Position numbers and translations under genes: made by a program
Shown here: positions 50,405 to 59,531 of the stretch, in pieces
How the letters are laid out: each line of letters starts with the position of its first letter
Position numbering within the stretch: position 1 is the first letter of the stretch
Assembly (NCBI RefSeq): GCF_947492815.1
Contig: NZ_CANLOB010000020.1
Coordinates: forward strand, 36,045-100,044
Origin: an uncultured Dokdonia sp.
GTDB lineage: Bacteria; Bacteroidota; Bacteroidia; Flavobacteriales; Flavobacteriaceae
Reading direction: 5' to 3'
Length of the DNA: 64,000 bases
The notes under the pieces: generated by a model
Database searches by the model: none
Seen by the model: only the letters and a program-made list of their open reading frames with translations
Told to the model about the DNA's origin: nothing

Positions 50405-51283
50405 CTAATAATACAATTCATCCGTACGTAAATTCAAGAAACGCTGGGTTGCAAAATATGTGCTGATCCATGTGATAAATACACCTAATAGGAATACACC
50501 TAAGAAAAGCGCACCTATCATCAACTTATCATCTAGTAAAGCAAGGTCTGGAAAAGACTCATTGAGGTAGTATAATATAGCAGCCATCCCAATAAGCGCT
50601 AATAGTGCTCCTAGCATTCCTAATCGCACGCTTCTCCATACAAAGGGACGACGTATAAAACGTTTGGTGGCTCCTACCATTTGCATGGTTTTTATCGTAA
50701 AACGTTTCGCATATACAGATAAGCGTATCGAACTATTAATCAGTAATACCGCAATAAACGTAAATACTATACTCACAATAAGCACCCAAAAGCTGATACG
50801 CTTGATATTATCATTAAGTAAGCTAATGAGTCGTTTATTATATGTGACCTCGTCTACAAAGTCTTTCGAGGCAATTTCATCAGAGATCTCTTTGGTTTTC
50901 GCAAAAGAAACATAATCTGCCTTTAAATAAAGATCTATGCTATTCTGGAGTGGATTATAACCTAAATAATCCATAAAATTTTCACCAATCTCTTCACTAT
51001 GCTCTTCTGCTGCAGTTTCTTTAGATACAAAAACAGAAGACTTTGTATACTCGGCTAATGCTAGTGATTTTTGAAGTTGTTTGATTTCAACATCTTTCGC
51101 ACTGTTTTTAAGATATACCGAAATCACCACTTTTTCCTTTACATGATCAGCTACCTTTTTAGCGTTTATAACAACAATACCTAATGCGCCCAATAGAGAT
51201 AACACCAATGTAATACTAATGATTACAGAGAAATATGAAAAAAATAGTCGGCGTTTTTGATACCGTTCAAATGAAGATGCCAT
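50405..51283 (-). CDS. ftsX: Cell division protein FtsX
   Basis: Start at 51283 (MASSFERYQKRRLFFSYF), 292 aa; the longer frame adds 20 unlikely residues. Four membrane helices with a periplasmic domain between helix 1 and 2 (VKEKVVISVYLKNSAKDVEI) and the permease-like end (FTIKTMQMVGATKRFIRRPF). With the FtsE ATPase it controls septal peptidoglycan hydrolases. ftsE is not in the window. Confidence 0.95.
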   Translation of the reverse strand: MASSFERYQKRRLFFSYFSVIISITLVLSLLGALGIVVINAKKVADHVKEKVVISVYLKNSAKDVEIKQLQKSLALAEYTKSSVFVSKETAAEEHSEEIGENFMDYLGYNPLQNSIDLYLKADYVSFAKTKEISDEIASKDFVDEVTYNKRLISLLNDNIKRISFWVLIVSIVFTFIAVLLINSSIRLSVYAKRFTIKTMQMVGATKRFIRRPFVWRSVRLGMLGALLALIGMAAILYYLNESFPDLALLDDKLMIGALFLGVFLLGVFITWISTYFATQRFLNLRTDELYY

Positions 51284-51374
51284 AAATTCAATTAGGATGA
51301 TACTGTAAAAATAACAATGATTTTTACATACTTCTATAAACAACGTTTAAAGTTTCCAAATTGTTATAAACGGG

Positions 51375-52295
51375 ATGCTATCTTCGTCACTTTTATGTGT
51401 ATCTTTTGCACTTCAAAACCTTGAGCACATAAACTTTTTAAAAGACATAAAAATCTCCAGACCTGGATTGTGGTTTCCCACTGTATGGATCTATCTCGTT
51501 CCCTTTAGTTTGGATACTGTTTTTTGGAAAGAACCCATTTTTTGGATAGGACTTTTCTTTGTGATGTTTCCACTTAATTACTTAGTCTACGGATTGAATG
51601 ATTATAATGACATTGCCTCAGATAAAGTAAATGATCGTAAAGGGAACTTCCTTTTTGGAGCCAAAGCTTCTCAGCAACATTTAGCTACAGTTCCAAAAAA
51701 AATAGCCATTGTTCTCTTGCCATTTTTTATTTATTTCACCTTTCGGTCAGGTATTTATATGTTACTGTTATTGGTATTTATGGTTGCGATTAATATCATC
51801 TACAATTTTAAGCCGTTCCGAATTAAAGAACGACCTCCCTTTGAAATCTGTATTCAAATAGGCTATGTGTTTACTGCTTTTTTTAGTGTCTTATTGAACG
51901 ATCTCACCATGATTCCGTGGCAAACTATTTTATACTTAACGCTATTTGCATTTCAAGCACATATTGCGGGTGAAATCATGGATATAGAACCCGATAGATT
52001 AGCAGGTAAAAAAACGACTGCAACCCTCATAGGACGTAAAAACACCAAGTATTTTATGCTCGTGCTGTTGCTATTAGAAACATACATTCTCGCGATGTGG
52101 TTTCAAGACTATGTACTAGCAGGATTTCTCGGTATTTTCTCGATTTGGTTACTTTTAGATGTCTTTATTTTCTTTAAAGAAAAACCCTATTCTGTAGCAC
52201 AAATGAAACTCTTTGGTATTGCCATGAATCTATCGGCACTTGCCTCGATGCTTTGGGCGCTCTACTCTGGAAAATTATTACATCCTGTATTTTAG
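51375..52295 (+). CDS. UbiA-family prenyltransferase
   Basis: 306 aa, about eight membrane helices. The first Asp-rich site reads YGLNDYNDIASDKVNDRKGN (NDxxD-like) and the second GEIMDIEPDRLAGKKTTATLIG (DxxxD), the Mg-diphosphate sites of UbiA enzymes. These transfer prenyl chains to aromatic or other acceptors (menaquinone, heme O, carotenoid-type lipids). The acceptor is not clear from sequence; it is not an obvious MenA or CtaB by motif. The true start may be slightly downstream. Confidence 0.88.
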   Translation: MLSSSLLCVSFALQNLEHINFLKDIKISRPGLWFPTVWIYLVPFSLDTVFWKEPIFWIGLFFVMFPLNYLVYGLNDYNDIASDKVNDRKGNFLFGAKASQQHLATVPKKIAIVLLPFFIYFTFRSGIYMLLLLVFMVAINIIYNFKPFRIKERPPFEICIQIGYVFTAFFSVLLNDLTMIPWQTILYLTLFAFQAHIAGEIMDIEPDRLAGKKTTATLIGRKNTKYFMLVLLLLETYILAMWFQDYVLAGFLGIFSIWLLLDVFIFFKEKPYSVAQMKLFGIAMNLSALASMLWALYSGKLLHPVF

Positions 52296-52312
52296 TTTTT
52301 TTTACACTCCTG

Positions 52313-52347
52313 TCTCCCGGCAGGCAAGTTCGAGAAAGCATATAAAG
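52313..52347. repeat. Degenerate fragment of composite palindromic repeat
   Basis: CTCCCGGCAGGCAAGTTCGAGAAAG resembles the central and outer parts of the full repeats but lacks the palindrome. Confidence 0.45.
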
Positions 52348-52405
52348 AACATAGAGAAGAGAGCAAAGAAAAAAGACGTTATGCACTATCTCTTTTCTAA
52401 ATTAA

Positions 52406-52459
52406 GTCCTGACTCTTGATTCCTGAGTCTTTTCAGTCTTGAGCCTTTTTCGCGGAAGC
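52406..52459 (+). repeat. Intergenic repeat TGACTCTTGATTC, copy 1
   Basis: The block CCTGACTCTTGATTCCTGAG with a following AGTCTTGAGCC and TTTTTCGC reappears at 54312-54350 before leuS. Ends in a decayed palindrome TTCGCGGAAGCGAA. Confidence 0.5.
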
Positions 52460-52481
52460 GAAAAACCCCTATCTTTAAAAT

Positions 52482-53435
52482 ATGAAAATTCTAATCTACG
52501 GTACCGGAGGAGTGGGTGGTTTTATAGGCGGAAAACTAGCACAAACCCAACACCAAGTTACACTCATTGCACGTGGCGCTCACCTGAAAGCCATACAAGA
52601 ACGCGGATTACAGGTGCAAAGCATTGCTGGTGATTTTACAGCACACCCACACCTAGCTACAGACGATCTTTCTAAAATAGACACGCCAGATCTTGTCATT
52701 TTTGCTATAAAATCATGGCAATTAGAACAAGCATCAAAAGATATATTGCAATATACAAATGACAACACTTTATTTCTGCCCTTACAAAATGGAGCAGACA
52801 ACACAGAAAAGTTAAATAAAGTACTTCCAAAAGAACAAGTACTCTCGGGACTTTGTCGCATGATTAGTTTTATTAAAAGCCCTGGTGTGATCTCAAATCC
52901 TGATATTCCGCCTTCTTTTCTTTTTGGAGAACAAGACAACACCCGCACTTCAAGAGTAGAAACCATTTTACAGATATTTAAAGAAGCGGGACTCAATGCT
53001 AAGATCCCAGAAAATATCCAAGTCGCCATCTGGCAAAAATTTCTATTTATTACCACCGTAAGTGCCATAGGCGGATTAACCAGAGTATCCATAGGTGTTA
53101 TGAGAGACAATACATACATCAAAGATTTGATGCTCAAAACCGCACAAGAAGTCTATGCGGTAGCACATACCAAAGGCATTGTATTACCAGAAAATACGAT
53201 AGACAAAGCTTTTGCTGCCATTGCACGACAAGCCCCAGATACCACAGCCTCTACACAACGCGATCTCATGGAAGGCAAACCTAGCGAACTCGAAAACTTT
53301 AATGGTTATATCGTAAAAGAAGGAAAAAGAGTAGGCGTATCCACGCCTGTAAATGAGATGATTTATCAATTATTATTACCGCAGGAGAATATAGCACGAA
53401 GCCCTCTAACTCCCGAAGAGGGAATAAGATTATAA
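52482..53435 (+). CDS. panE: 2-dehydropantoate 2-reductase (ketopantoate reductase)
   Basis: 317 aa. NADP-binding GTGGVGGFIGGKLA at the N-terminus; conserved FAIKSWQLEQA, LPLQNGADN and the catalytic Lys region VAIWQKFLFITTVSAIGGLTR, with the C-terminal FNGYIVKEGKRVGVSTPVNE. It reduces ketopantoate to pantoate in pantothenate/CoA synthesis. Monocistronic. Confidence 0.93.
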   Translation: MKILIYGTGGVGGFIGGKLAQTQHQVTLIARGAHLKAIQERGLQVQSIAGDFTAHPHLATDDLSKIDTPDLVIFAIKSWQLEQASKDILQYTNDNTLFLPLQNGADNTEKLNKVLPKEQVLSGLCRMISFIKSPGVISNPDIPPSFLFGEQDNTRTSRVETILQIFKEAGLNAKIPENIQVAIWQKFLFITTVSAIGGLTRVSIGVMRDNTYIKDLMLKTAQEVYAVAHTKGIVLPENTIDKAFAAIARQAPDTTASTQRDLMEGKPSELENFNGYIVKEGKRVGVSTPVNEMIYQLLLPQENIARSPLTPEEGIRL

Positions 53436-53719
53436 TTCCTTCTCCCTCTGATAGAAGGCTAGTGCCCGTATTGAACTTGTTTCAGTAATAAGGGGAAAAA
53501 GGCTCGTTGATTTAGTATTTTACTGAAAGTTAGGTGGCTGAGTGATTCTGAGGGACGAAGAATTGTATCGAAGCCACCAACTCAAAAAATAGAGTACTAC
53601 TCTAATTTAGAGTGTTACTCTATTTTTAAGAAATCCTTTAATTACTATAATCATTGTAAATTTAGTGACTAAAAAAATGAATTTTAAAATTACCTATAAA
53701 CATTCATCACATCAAAATC

Positions 53720-54235
53720 ATGGGAAACAAAAATCATTATGATAGATATGATAAAGTAGAAGAAGAGTTGATTAAATCAATAAACAACCATCTTTTTGAA
53801 AATGGAAATACAGAAAACATTAGCGCTATAAAAGCGTTAAAAGCTTTTTATAAGCATTATCAAGAGGTTTTATTAGATGAATTACTTTCTTTTAAAACAG
53901 AATACCCTCATTTTTCTACAGATTCAGAATTTTATTATCCTGATGGTGATGTATTTACGCATATTGGAAATGCATATCATAGTATAGAAGGTCAAAATAT
54001 GAGTATATACCTCCGATTGGCGTTTGAGCGTCATTTCTATTGGTATTTTGAACATGAAGTAGTCGAACTTAGACTTTATATGTTTTACAAACCCGAAAAG
54101 TTTTCTGAAGAAGATAAGGCATTCGGTCAAAGCAAGAATGAAAATCTACTTGACCTTCAAAAAAACAAATGGTTTGAAAAAATAAAAAATGACAAACCAT
54201 TAGATTATAAAATTGATATCAATTTTAATGCCTGA
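53720..54235 (+). CDS. Hypothetical soluble protein, 171 aa
   Basis: No family recognised. No signal or membrane segment. A helical N-terminal half (YDKVEEELIKSINNHLFENG) is followed by aromatic-rich sequence (LRLAFERHFYWYFEHEVVEL). A/T-rich promoter region of about 280 bases upstream (53436-53719) holds no other gene. Real gene is likely from length and composition; role unknown. Confidence 0.55.
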   Translation: MGNKNHYDRYDKVEEELIKSINNHLFENGNTENISAIKALKAFYKHYQEVLLDELLSFKTEYPHFSTDSEFYYPDGDVFTHIGNAYHSIEGQNMSIYLRLAFERHFYWYFEHEVVELRLYMFYKPEKFSEEDKAFGQSKNENLLDLQKNKWFEKIKNDKPLDYKIDINFNA

Positions 54236-54311
54236 AGCAACCCTTACAACTTGATATAAAATCGTAAATTTGCCGGCTTAAAACAGCATCATGCTGTGAT
54301 TATATAAAAAT

Positions 54312-54376
54312 CTTGACTCTTGATTCTTTTTAGTCCTGAGTCATTTTCGCAAACCTGCCTGCCGAGAGGTAGGAGC
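54312..54376 (+). repeat. Intergenic repeat TGACTCTTGATTC, copy 2, with CCTGCCTGCCG remnant
   Basis: Second copy of the block at 52406, followed by ACCTGCCTGCCGAGAGGTAG, a remnant of the composite repeat centre, lying in the 295-base gap before leuS. Confidence 0.5.
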
Positions 54377-54530
54377 GAAAAAACAATACATTATGAAATG
54401 AGCATAAACAAAATTAATTTTTTGCTTATCAACTAAAACAATTAAATTTTTTATGCGAAAGCGTAGCGGTTGATCTAAGCAGAAATTTTTTATTTGTTTC
54501 ATTTCTAATGAAATTAAAAATTTTAAGTAG

Positions 54531-57395
54531 ATGAAATACCATTTCAACGAAATAGAAGCCAAATGGCAAAAATATTGGGCAGACAACGGCACATTTCACG
54601 CCAGTAATACCAGCGATAAGCCTAAATATTATGTACTCGACATGTTCCCATATCCATCGGGAGCAGGACTGCATGTGGGTCACCCGTTAGGATATATTGC
54701 CAGTGATGTTTATGCGAGATACAAGCGTTTGAAAGGGTTTAATGTATTACATCCACAAGGCTATGATTCTTTTGGATTGCCTGCCGAGCAATATGCGATT
54801 CAAACAGGACAGCATCCTGCAACCACTACCAAAGTAAACATAGAAGGAGGTGTAGATAATCAAGGTAATGTCATTGCTGGATACCGTAATCAATTGGATA
54901 AAATAGGATTTTCTTTTGACTGGAGTCGTGAGGTACGCACCTCTGATCCTGCTTATTACAAATGGACACAATGGATTTTTACCGAGTTATATAACGCTTG
55001 GTACAATAATGATAGTAATAAAGCAGAAGGCATTGATACGTTGGTGTCCGCTTTCGCGAAAGCGGGTAATGAAAGCATAAATGCCGTATGCGATGATGAT
55101 GTAACCATCTTTACAGCCGATGAGTGGAATGCCTATACTGACAAAGAACAACAGGCGATTCTTTTAAAATACAGATTGACCTACCTAGCCGAAACCGAAG
55201 TAAATTGGTGTCCGGCGTTAGGAACTGTACTAGCAAATGATGAGATTGTAAACGGCGTTTCAGAACGTGGTGGACATCCTGTAGTACGTAAAAAAATGAC
55301 CCAATGGTCGATGCGTATTTCTGCTTATGCAGAACGTTTAATCCAAGGACTAGATACCATTGATTGGAGCGAATCTATCAAAGAAACACAACGCAACTGG
55401 ATTGGAAAATCGGTGGGCGCCGAAGTAGAATTTAAAGTCATTTCGAACGATAGTGAGAAATCGCACACGATTCCGGTTTTTACAACTAGACCAGATACTA
55501 TTTTTGGGGTAAGTTTTATGACACTTGCTCCAGAGTTAGAGCTTGTACAGGAGATCACTACTCCCGAACAAAAAGAAGCCGTTGAAGCATACATCGAAGC
55601 GACTTCAAAACGTTCCGAGCGTGAACGTATGGCAGATGTAAAAACTATTTCTGGAGTATTTACTGGAGCGTATGCTGAGCATCCGTTTACCAAAGAGCCC
55701 GTTCCTGTATGGATTGGAGATTATGTATTAGCAGGTTATGGAACAGGTGCTGTGATGGCCGTACCATGTGGAGATCAACGTGATTATGATTTTGCAAAAA
55801 AGTTTGACATCCCCATTCCTAATGTGTTTGAAGGGGTTGATATTTCGGAAGAAGCCTTTGCAGATAAAGCAGCAACAGTAATTGCAAATAGTGATTTCTT
55901 AAACGGATTAAAATATAAGAAAGCCGTAAAACTAGCGATTTACGAATTAGAAAAAATAGGCGCAGGAACGGGTAAAACCAATTATCGTTTACGTGATGCG
56001 GTATTTAGCCGTCAGCGTTATTGGGGAGAGCCTTTCCCAGTGTATTATGTAGACGGTATGCCAAAGATGATTGCCTTAGAGCATTTGCCTGTTGAGCTTC
56101 CTGCGATTGAAAAATACTTACCTACCGAAGATGGAGCGCCACCATTAGGTCGCGCCGATGTTTGGTCATGGGATACGACTAAAAATGAAGTCGTGTCTAA
56201 TGATTTGATAGATGGGAAAACGGTATTTCCTTTAGAATTAAATACCATGCCTGGATGGGCAGGAAGTAGTTGGTACTTCATAAAGTATATGGATAACACT
56301 ACAGATGATGGGTCTGTTCCTAAAGAAGCACTAGACTATTGGGGTAATGTAGATTTATATATTGGAGGTTCTGAGCACGGAACAGGTCATTTATTATATA
56401 GTAGATTCTGGACAAAGTTCTTACACGATCGTGGATATCTAGGTATCGATGAGCCCTTCCAAAAAATGATCAATCAAGGAATGATTTTGGGAACGAGTGC
56501 TATTGCTTACAGAATAAGTGGTACAAACACTTATGTTTCTGCTGGCTTGAAAGATCAACATAAAACAGAAGGAATTCACATTGATGTAAATATGGTGAAT
56601 GCATCTGATGAGATAGATGTTGAAACCTTAAAGAATTGGCAGCCACAATTTAAAGATGCTGAATTTATTTTAGATGAGGGTAAATTTGTTGTTGGACGTG
56701 AAGTGGAGAAAATGTCTAAACGTTGGTACAATGTTGTCAATCCAGATGATATCTGCAATCAATATGGAGCAGACACCTTACGTATGTATGAAATGTTTTT
56801 AGGTCCGTTGGAGCAAGCAAAACCTTGGAATACCGCTGGTATTTCGGGAGTACATAATTTCTTAAAGAAACTATGGAGATTGTATCATTCGGGTGCAGAA
56901 GAAGCATTTCACGCAACCGATACAGCGCCTACAAAAGAGAATTTAAAGACCCTTCATAAAACCATCAAGAAGGTAGAGGAAGATATCGAGAACTTTAGTT
57001 TTAATACTTCTGTATCTACGTTTATGATTGCAGGGAATGAGTTGGCTACACAAAAATGTACGTCTAGAGCGATCTTAGAACCGCTTCTTATTTTAATTGC
57101 GCCATATGCTCCACATATTGCTGAGGAGTTATGGAGTAAGCTCGGGCATACGGAAAGTATTTCTGAAGCCCCATTTCCAATTTTTGAAGAGAAGCATTTG
57201 GTGGAAAGTTCGAAGAACTACCCGATCTCTTTTAATGGAAAAATGAAGTTTACATTAGAACTTCCGCTAGACTATACAAAAGATCAAATAGAGGAAGTCG
57301 TGATGGCACACGAAAAAACAAAACAGTATCTAGGAGACCGCACCCCGAAAAAGGTGATTATCGTACCTGGAAAGATTGTAAATATAGTAGGATAA
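54531..57395 (+). CDS. leuS: Leucyl-tRNA synthetase
   Basis: 954 aa, class I. HIGH motif as HVGH in FPYPSGAGLHVGHPLGY, KMSKS loop as EKMSKRWYN, and the editing domain with TRPDTIFGVSFM and GYGTGAVMAVPCGDQRDYDFA. C-terminal anticodon-binding region ends in a small beta domain. Bacteroidota-type inserts are present after residue 160; one (SNKAEGIDTLVSAFAKAGNE) contains an exact 14-bp palindrome at 55050. A terminator follows. Confidence 0.97.
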   Translation: MKYHFNEIEAKWQKYWADNGTFHASNTSDKPKYYVLDMFPYPSGAGLHVGHPLGYIASDVYARYKRLKGFNVLHPQGYDSFGLPAEQYAIQTGQHPATTTKVNIEGGVDNQGNVIAGYRNQLDKIGFSFDWSREVRTSDPAYYKWTQWIFTELYNAWYNNDSNKAEGIDTLVSAFAKAGNESINAVCDDDVTIFTADEWNAYTDKEQQAILLKYRLTYLAETEVNWCPALGTVLANDEIVNGVSERGGHPVVRKKMTQWSMRISAYAERLIQGLDTIDWSESIKETQRNWIGKSVGAEVEFKVISNDSEKSHTIPVFTTRPDTIFGVSFMTLAPELELVQEITTPEQKEAVEAYIEATSKRSERERMADVKTISGVFTGAYAEHPFTKEPVPVWIGDYVLAGYGTGAVMAVPCGDQRDYDFAKKFDIPIPNVFEGVDISEEAFADKAATVIANSDFLNGLKYKKAVKLAIYELEKIGAGTGKTNYRLRDAVFSRQRYWGEPFPVYYVDGMPKMIALEHLPVELPAIEKYLPTEDGAPPLGRADVWSWDTTKNEVVSNDLIDGKTVFPLELNTMPGWAGSSWYFIKYMDNTTDDGSVPKEALDYWGNVDLYIGGSEHGTGHLLYSRFWTKFLHDRGYLGIDEPFQKMINQGMILGTSAIAYRISGTNTYVSAGLKDQHKTEGIHIDVNMVNASDEIDVETLKNWQPQFKDAEFILDEGKFVVGREVEKMSKRWYNVVNPDDICNQYGADTLRMYEMFLGPLEQAKPWNTAGISGVHNFLKKLWRLYHSGAEEAFHATDTAPTKENLKTLHKTIKKVEEDIENFSFNTSVSTFMIAGNELATQKCTSRAILEPLLILIAPYAPHIAEELWSKLGHTESISEAPFPIFEEKHLVESSKNYPISFNGKMKFTLELPLDYTKDQIEEVVMAHEKTKQYLGDRTPKKVIIVPGKIVNIVG
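55050..55063. repeat. 14-bp palindrome GCTTTCGCGAAAGC (coding copy in leuS)
   Basis: Exact copy in a lineage-variable insert of leucyl-tRNA synthetase, read AFAKA. Confidence 0.9.
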
Positions 57396-57405
57396 CACCT
57401 CACTC

Positions 57406-57434
57406 AAACCCTCTCCATGTGAGAGGGTTTTTAA
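57406..57434 (+). terminator. Intrinsic terminator after leuS
   Basis: AAACCCTCTC pairs perfectly with GAGAGGGTTT around a 5-base loop, followed by T-rich sequence. Confidence 0.85.
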
Positions 57435-57445
57435 TTTAACATCGT

Positions 57446-58018
57446 ATGAACGTTATTATTTTTGGACCTCCACTTGCAGGAAAAGGAACACAAAGCAAGA
57501 AGATCATTCAAGATTTTGGATTGACTCATCTTTCTACTGGAGATGTACTAAGAGCAGAAAAAGCACAAAAAACTGAATTAGGAATCAAAGCTGCTGAGTA
57601 TAGCAGTAAAGGCTTATTAGTCCCTGATCATTTAACAGCCCAAATTGTAGAACGCTTTTATCACAACCATAAAAACGAAAAAGGAATCTTATTTGATGGA
57701 TATCCAAGAAATACCATACAAGCTGAACACTTATTACAAGTAATTGCAGAAGGAGGAGAAACGATCGATAAAGTGATTTTCTTAAAGGTTCCTAAAGAAG
57801 AACTTCTTAAAAGAGCTATCAAAAGAGCAGAATCGGAAAATAGAGCAGATGACAAAGACAGTACTATTGTCTTGACTCGAATAGACGAATTTCAAAACGG
57901 AACCATTCCTGCGGTACAGTTTATAAAAGAATCTGGAATTACAGTTATTGAGATTGACGGAAATCAATCTATTGATGCTATTTATAAAGTCATTAACGCA
58001 TATTTAAAACAAAGATAA
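57446..58018 (+). CDS. adk: Adenylate kinase family protein
   Basis: 190 aa. P-loop GPPLAGKGTQSKK (Leu where most Adk have Gly), STGDVLRAEKAQKTELGIKA, GILFDGYPRNTIQAE and a short LID (KRAESENRADD) as in short-form kinases. It phosphorylates AMP with ATP. The Leu in the P-loop and the tight cluster with the zinc-ribbon gene (1-base gap) suggest it could be a paralog rather than the main Adk; the rest of the genome is needed to decide. Confidence 0.8.
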   Translation: MNVIIFGPPLAGKGTQSKKIIQDFGLTHLSTGDVLRAEKAQKTELGIKAAEYSSKGLLVPDHLTAQIVERFYHNHKNEKGILFDGYPRNTIQAEHLLQVIAEGGETIDKVIFLKVPKEELLKRAIKRAESENRADDKDSTIVLTRIDEFQNGTIPAVQFIKESGITVIEIDGNQSIDAIYKVINAYLKQR

Positions 58019-58019
58019 A

Positions 58020-58577
58020 ATGTGCAGATATGCAATGACATCCTATAAATCACATTATGCTTGCTTTGAATGTCGAAAGACATTTAAAAGGAGATTGTTA
58101 GGTGATGTCTTAGGTGGTTATAGTAAAGATGTTCAAGAGGCGCCGGCCAAATGTCCAGAATGTGGTGGCCTCATGGCAGATATGGGATTAGATTTTGAAT
58201 CTCCTAAGAAAAAAGACATCAAAGCGTGGAATCATATGGCAATATTGTATACTGTAGGGATTACATTTCATTCCTGTGGATGTTCTGGACCTGGTTTTAT
58301 TCCTAATGACACAGAGCAGTTAAAAGATCATTTTGAAAGCATCAAAAAAACCTATTTAGAACATCAGTATTTTTGGGCACGACGAAAAGAAGATCCAGCA
58401 ACGCAAAGTCAAATAGCAAAAGATCAACATGACAATTGGAGTTTTCTTGGTCGTATTCCTAAGGAGTTAAGAAAAGGGACTAAAAATAAACCTCAATATG
58501 ATGCAACAAAAGCACTTGTATACTGGAGTAAAAAAGTAGCTGAGGTTGAAAAGAAAATAGAGACATTAACTATGTAA
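58020..58577 (+). CDS. Zinc-ribbon protein, unknown
   Basis: 185 aa. Two Cys pairs typical of a zinc ribbon: CFECRKTFKRRL near the N-terminus and CPECGGLMADM about 25 residues later. A further Cys cluster (FHSCGCSGPGF) lies near residue 90. Remainder helical and charged. No signal peptide. Its start is one base after the adk stop and it precedes SemiSWEET by 3 bases, so three genes form an operon. Function unknown; nucleic-acid or metal binding is plausible. Confidence 0.7.
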   Translation: MCRYAMTSYKSHYACFECRKTFKRRLLGDVLGGYSKDVQEAPAKCPECGGLMADMGLDFESPKKKDIKAWNHMAILYTVGITFHSCGCSGPGFIPNDTEQLKDHFESIKKTYLEHQYFWARRKEDPATQSQIAKDQHDNWSFLGRIPKELRKGTKNKPQYDATKALVYWSKKVAEVEKKIETLTM

Positions 58578-58580
58578 GAT

Positions 58581-58841
58581 ATGGAAGGAATAGAAATTTT
58601 AGGATTTGTAGCGGCAGTGTTAACCACAGCTTCGTTTTTACCACAGGTATATCAAACATGGAAAACCAAAGATGTATCTGCTCTCTCCTTGCCTATGCTC
58701 ACCATGTTTCTTACAGGAATTACCCTTTGGTTTATCTATGGCATCTATAAAGACAGTCCTTCTCTGGTCATTGCCAATGGTATTACGATTGTCTCTGTAT
58801 TCTTATTGGTGTACTTTAAGTTGAAGTACAGAAAGAAATAA
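58581..58841 (+). CDS. SemiSWEET sugar transporter
   Basis: 86 aa with three membrane helices. Hallmark PQ motif in TTASFLPQVYQTWKTKDVSA and conserved ASN-type pore residues near SLVIANGITIVS. SemiSWEETs are dimeric sugar uniporters related to eukaryotic SWEETs. Downstream is a hairpin region (58844-58900) rich in CTCTC/GAGAG. Confidence 0.9.
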   Translation: MEGIEILGFVAAVLTTASFLPQVYQTWKTKDVSALSLPMLTMFLTGITLWFIYGIYKDSPSLVIANGITIVSVFLLVYFKLKYRKK

Positions 58842-58843
58842 TC

Positions 58844-59194
58844 TCTCTCATCCCTCTGTCTGCTTTGTAGACATCTTCCTTCTTGAAGGGAGAGACTTTT
58901 GTTTTCGTATGTAAACAACTTCTTGTTATCTTTAATCACCTTCTCGTTTATAAAAAATCCTAAAAGTTAACATCTTCTATTTTAAATGATTTATAACTAA
59001 TATAATACATACTTTCACATACTAGTAAGTGAAGCTTTTAATCAAAAAAGGCTTTTATTTAAAGCCTCGCACATTCTATATAAACTATAAGCAAAAGCTT
59101 TTCCCTTTTGAAAAAGGGAGATGTTAAAAACGCTGTTTTTGACAGATGGATTGGCGAAGCTGTAAGCTAGCCTAAAAACCAGTATATTTAAACA
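58844..59194. other. Non-coding gap with several hairpins
   Basis: Visible: a CTCTCTC...GGGAGAGA stem with nested GTCT/AGAC (58844-58900), an AAGGCTTTTATTTAAAGCCT hairpin near 59049-59068, and CCCTTTT/AAAAAGGG near 59104-59117. No protein-coding frame is supported. The last part is AT-rich and leads to the broken DUF559 gene. Confidence 0.5.
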
Positions 59195-59511
59195 ATGGCT
59201 ATCCATTCTAGAAAATATTTAGAGACCTATAGAAAATCACTTCAGCACCTGCAGAACGATTTCTATGGAAGTATCTTAAAAATAAACAATTAGATGGAAA
59301 ACGATTTTTAAGGCAACATAGCATCCTTAATTATATTATCGAATTAGACGGAGAAGTTCATTTTAATGAAGAAGCCCAAGCGTATGATATTAAGCGAACA
59401 AAAGAGCTGGAAAAACTAGGATTTACAATCATAAGATTTGAAAATAAAATGGTATTTGATTTACTTCCAAGTGTACTGATAGAAATTAAAGAGCATTTTA
59501 AAAACACCTAA
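59195..59511 (+). pseudogene. DUF559 endonuclease remnant, frameshifted and internally deleted
   Basis: Frame 1 begins MAIHSRKYLETYRKS, then a shift leads to SAPAERFLWKYLKNKQLDG, KRFLRQHSILNYII, then directly ELDGEVHFNEEAQAYD, EKLGFTIIRFENKMVF. Intact DUF559 proteins have about a dozen residues (with the D-F-Y-C catalytic segment) between NYI and ELDG; these are missing. The catalytic Asp is therefore lost. Relic of a restriction-like endonuclease fold gene. Confidence 0.75.
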
Positions 59512-59531
59512 CTCTATTCTTTCAAACAACT

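Noticed and set aside
52580..53137. 185-codon open frame on the minus strand
   Set aside because: It lies fully within panE on the opposite strand and has no family features; panE is unambiguous.
57446..58018. P-loop Leu in adenylate kinase considered as inactivating
   Set aside because: The Lys, Gly and Thr of the P-loop and the other catalytic motifs remain, so activity is plausible.
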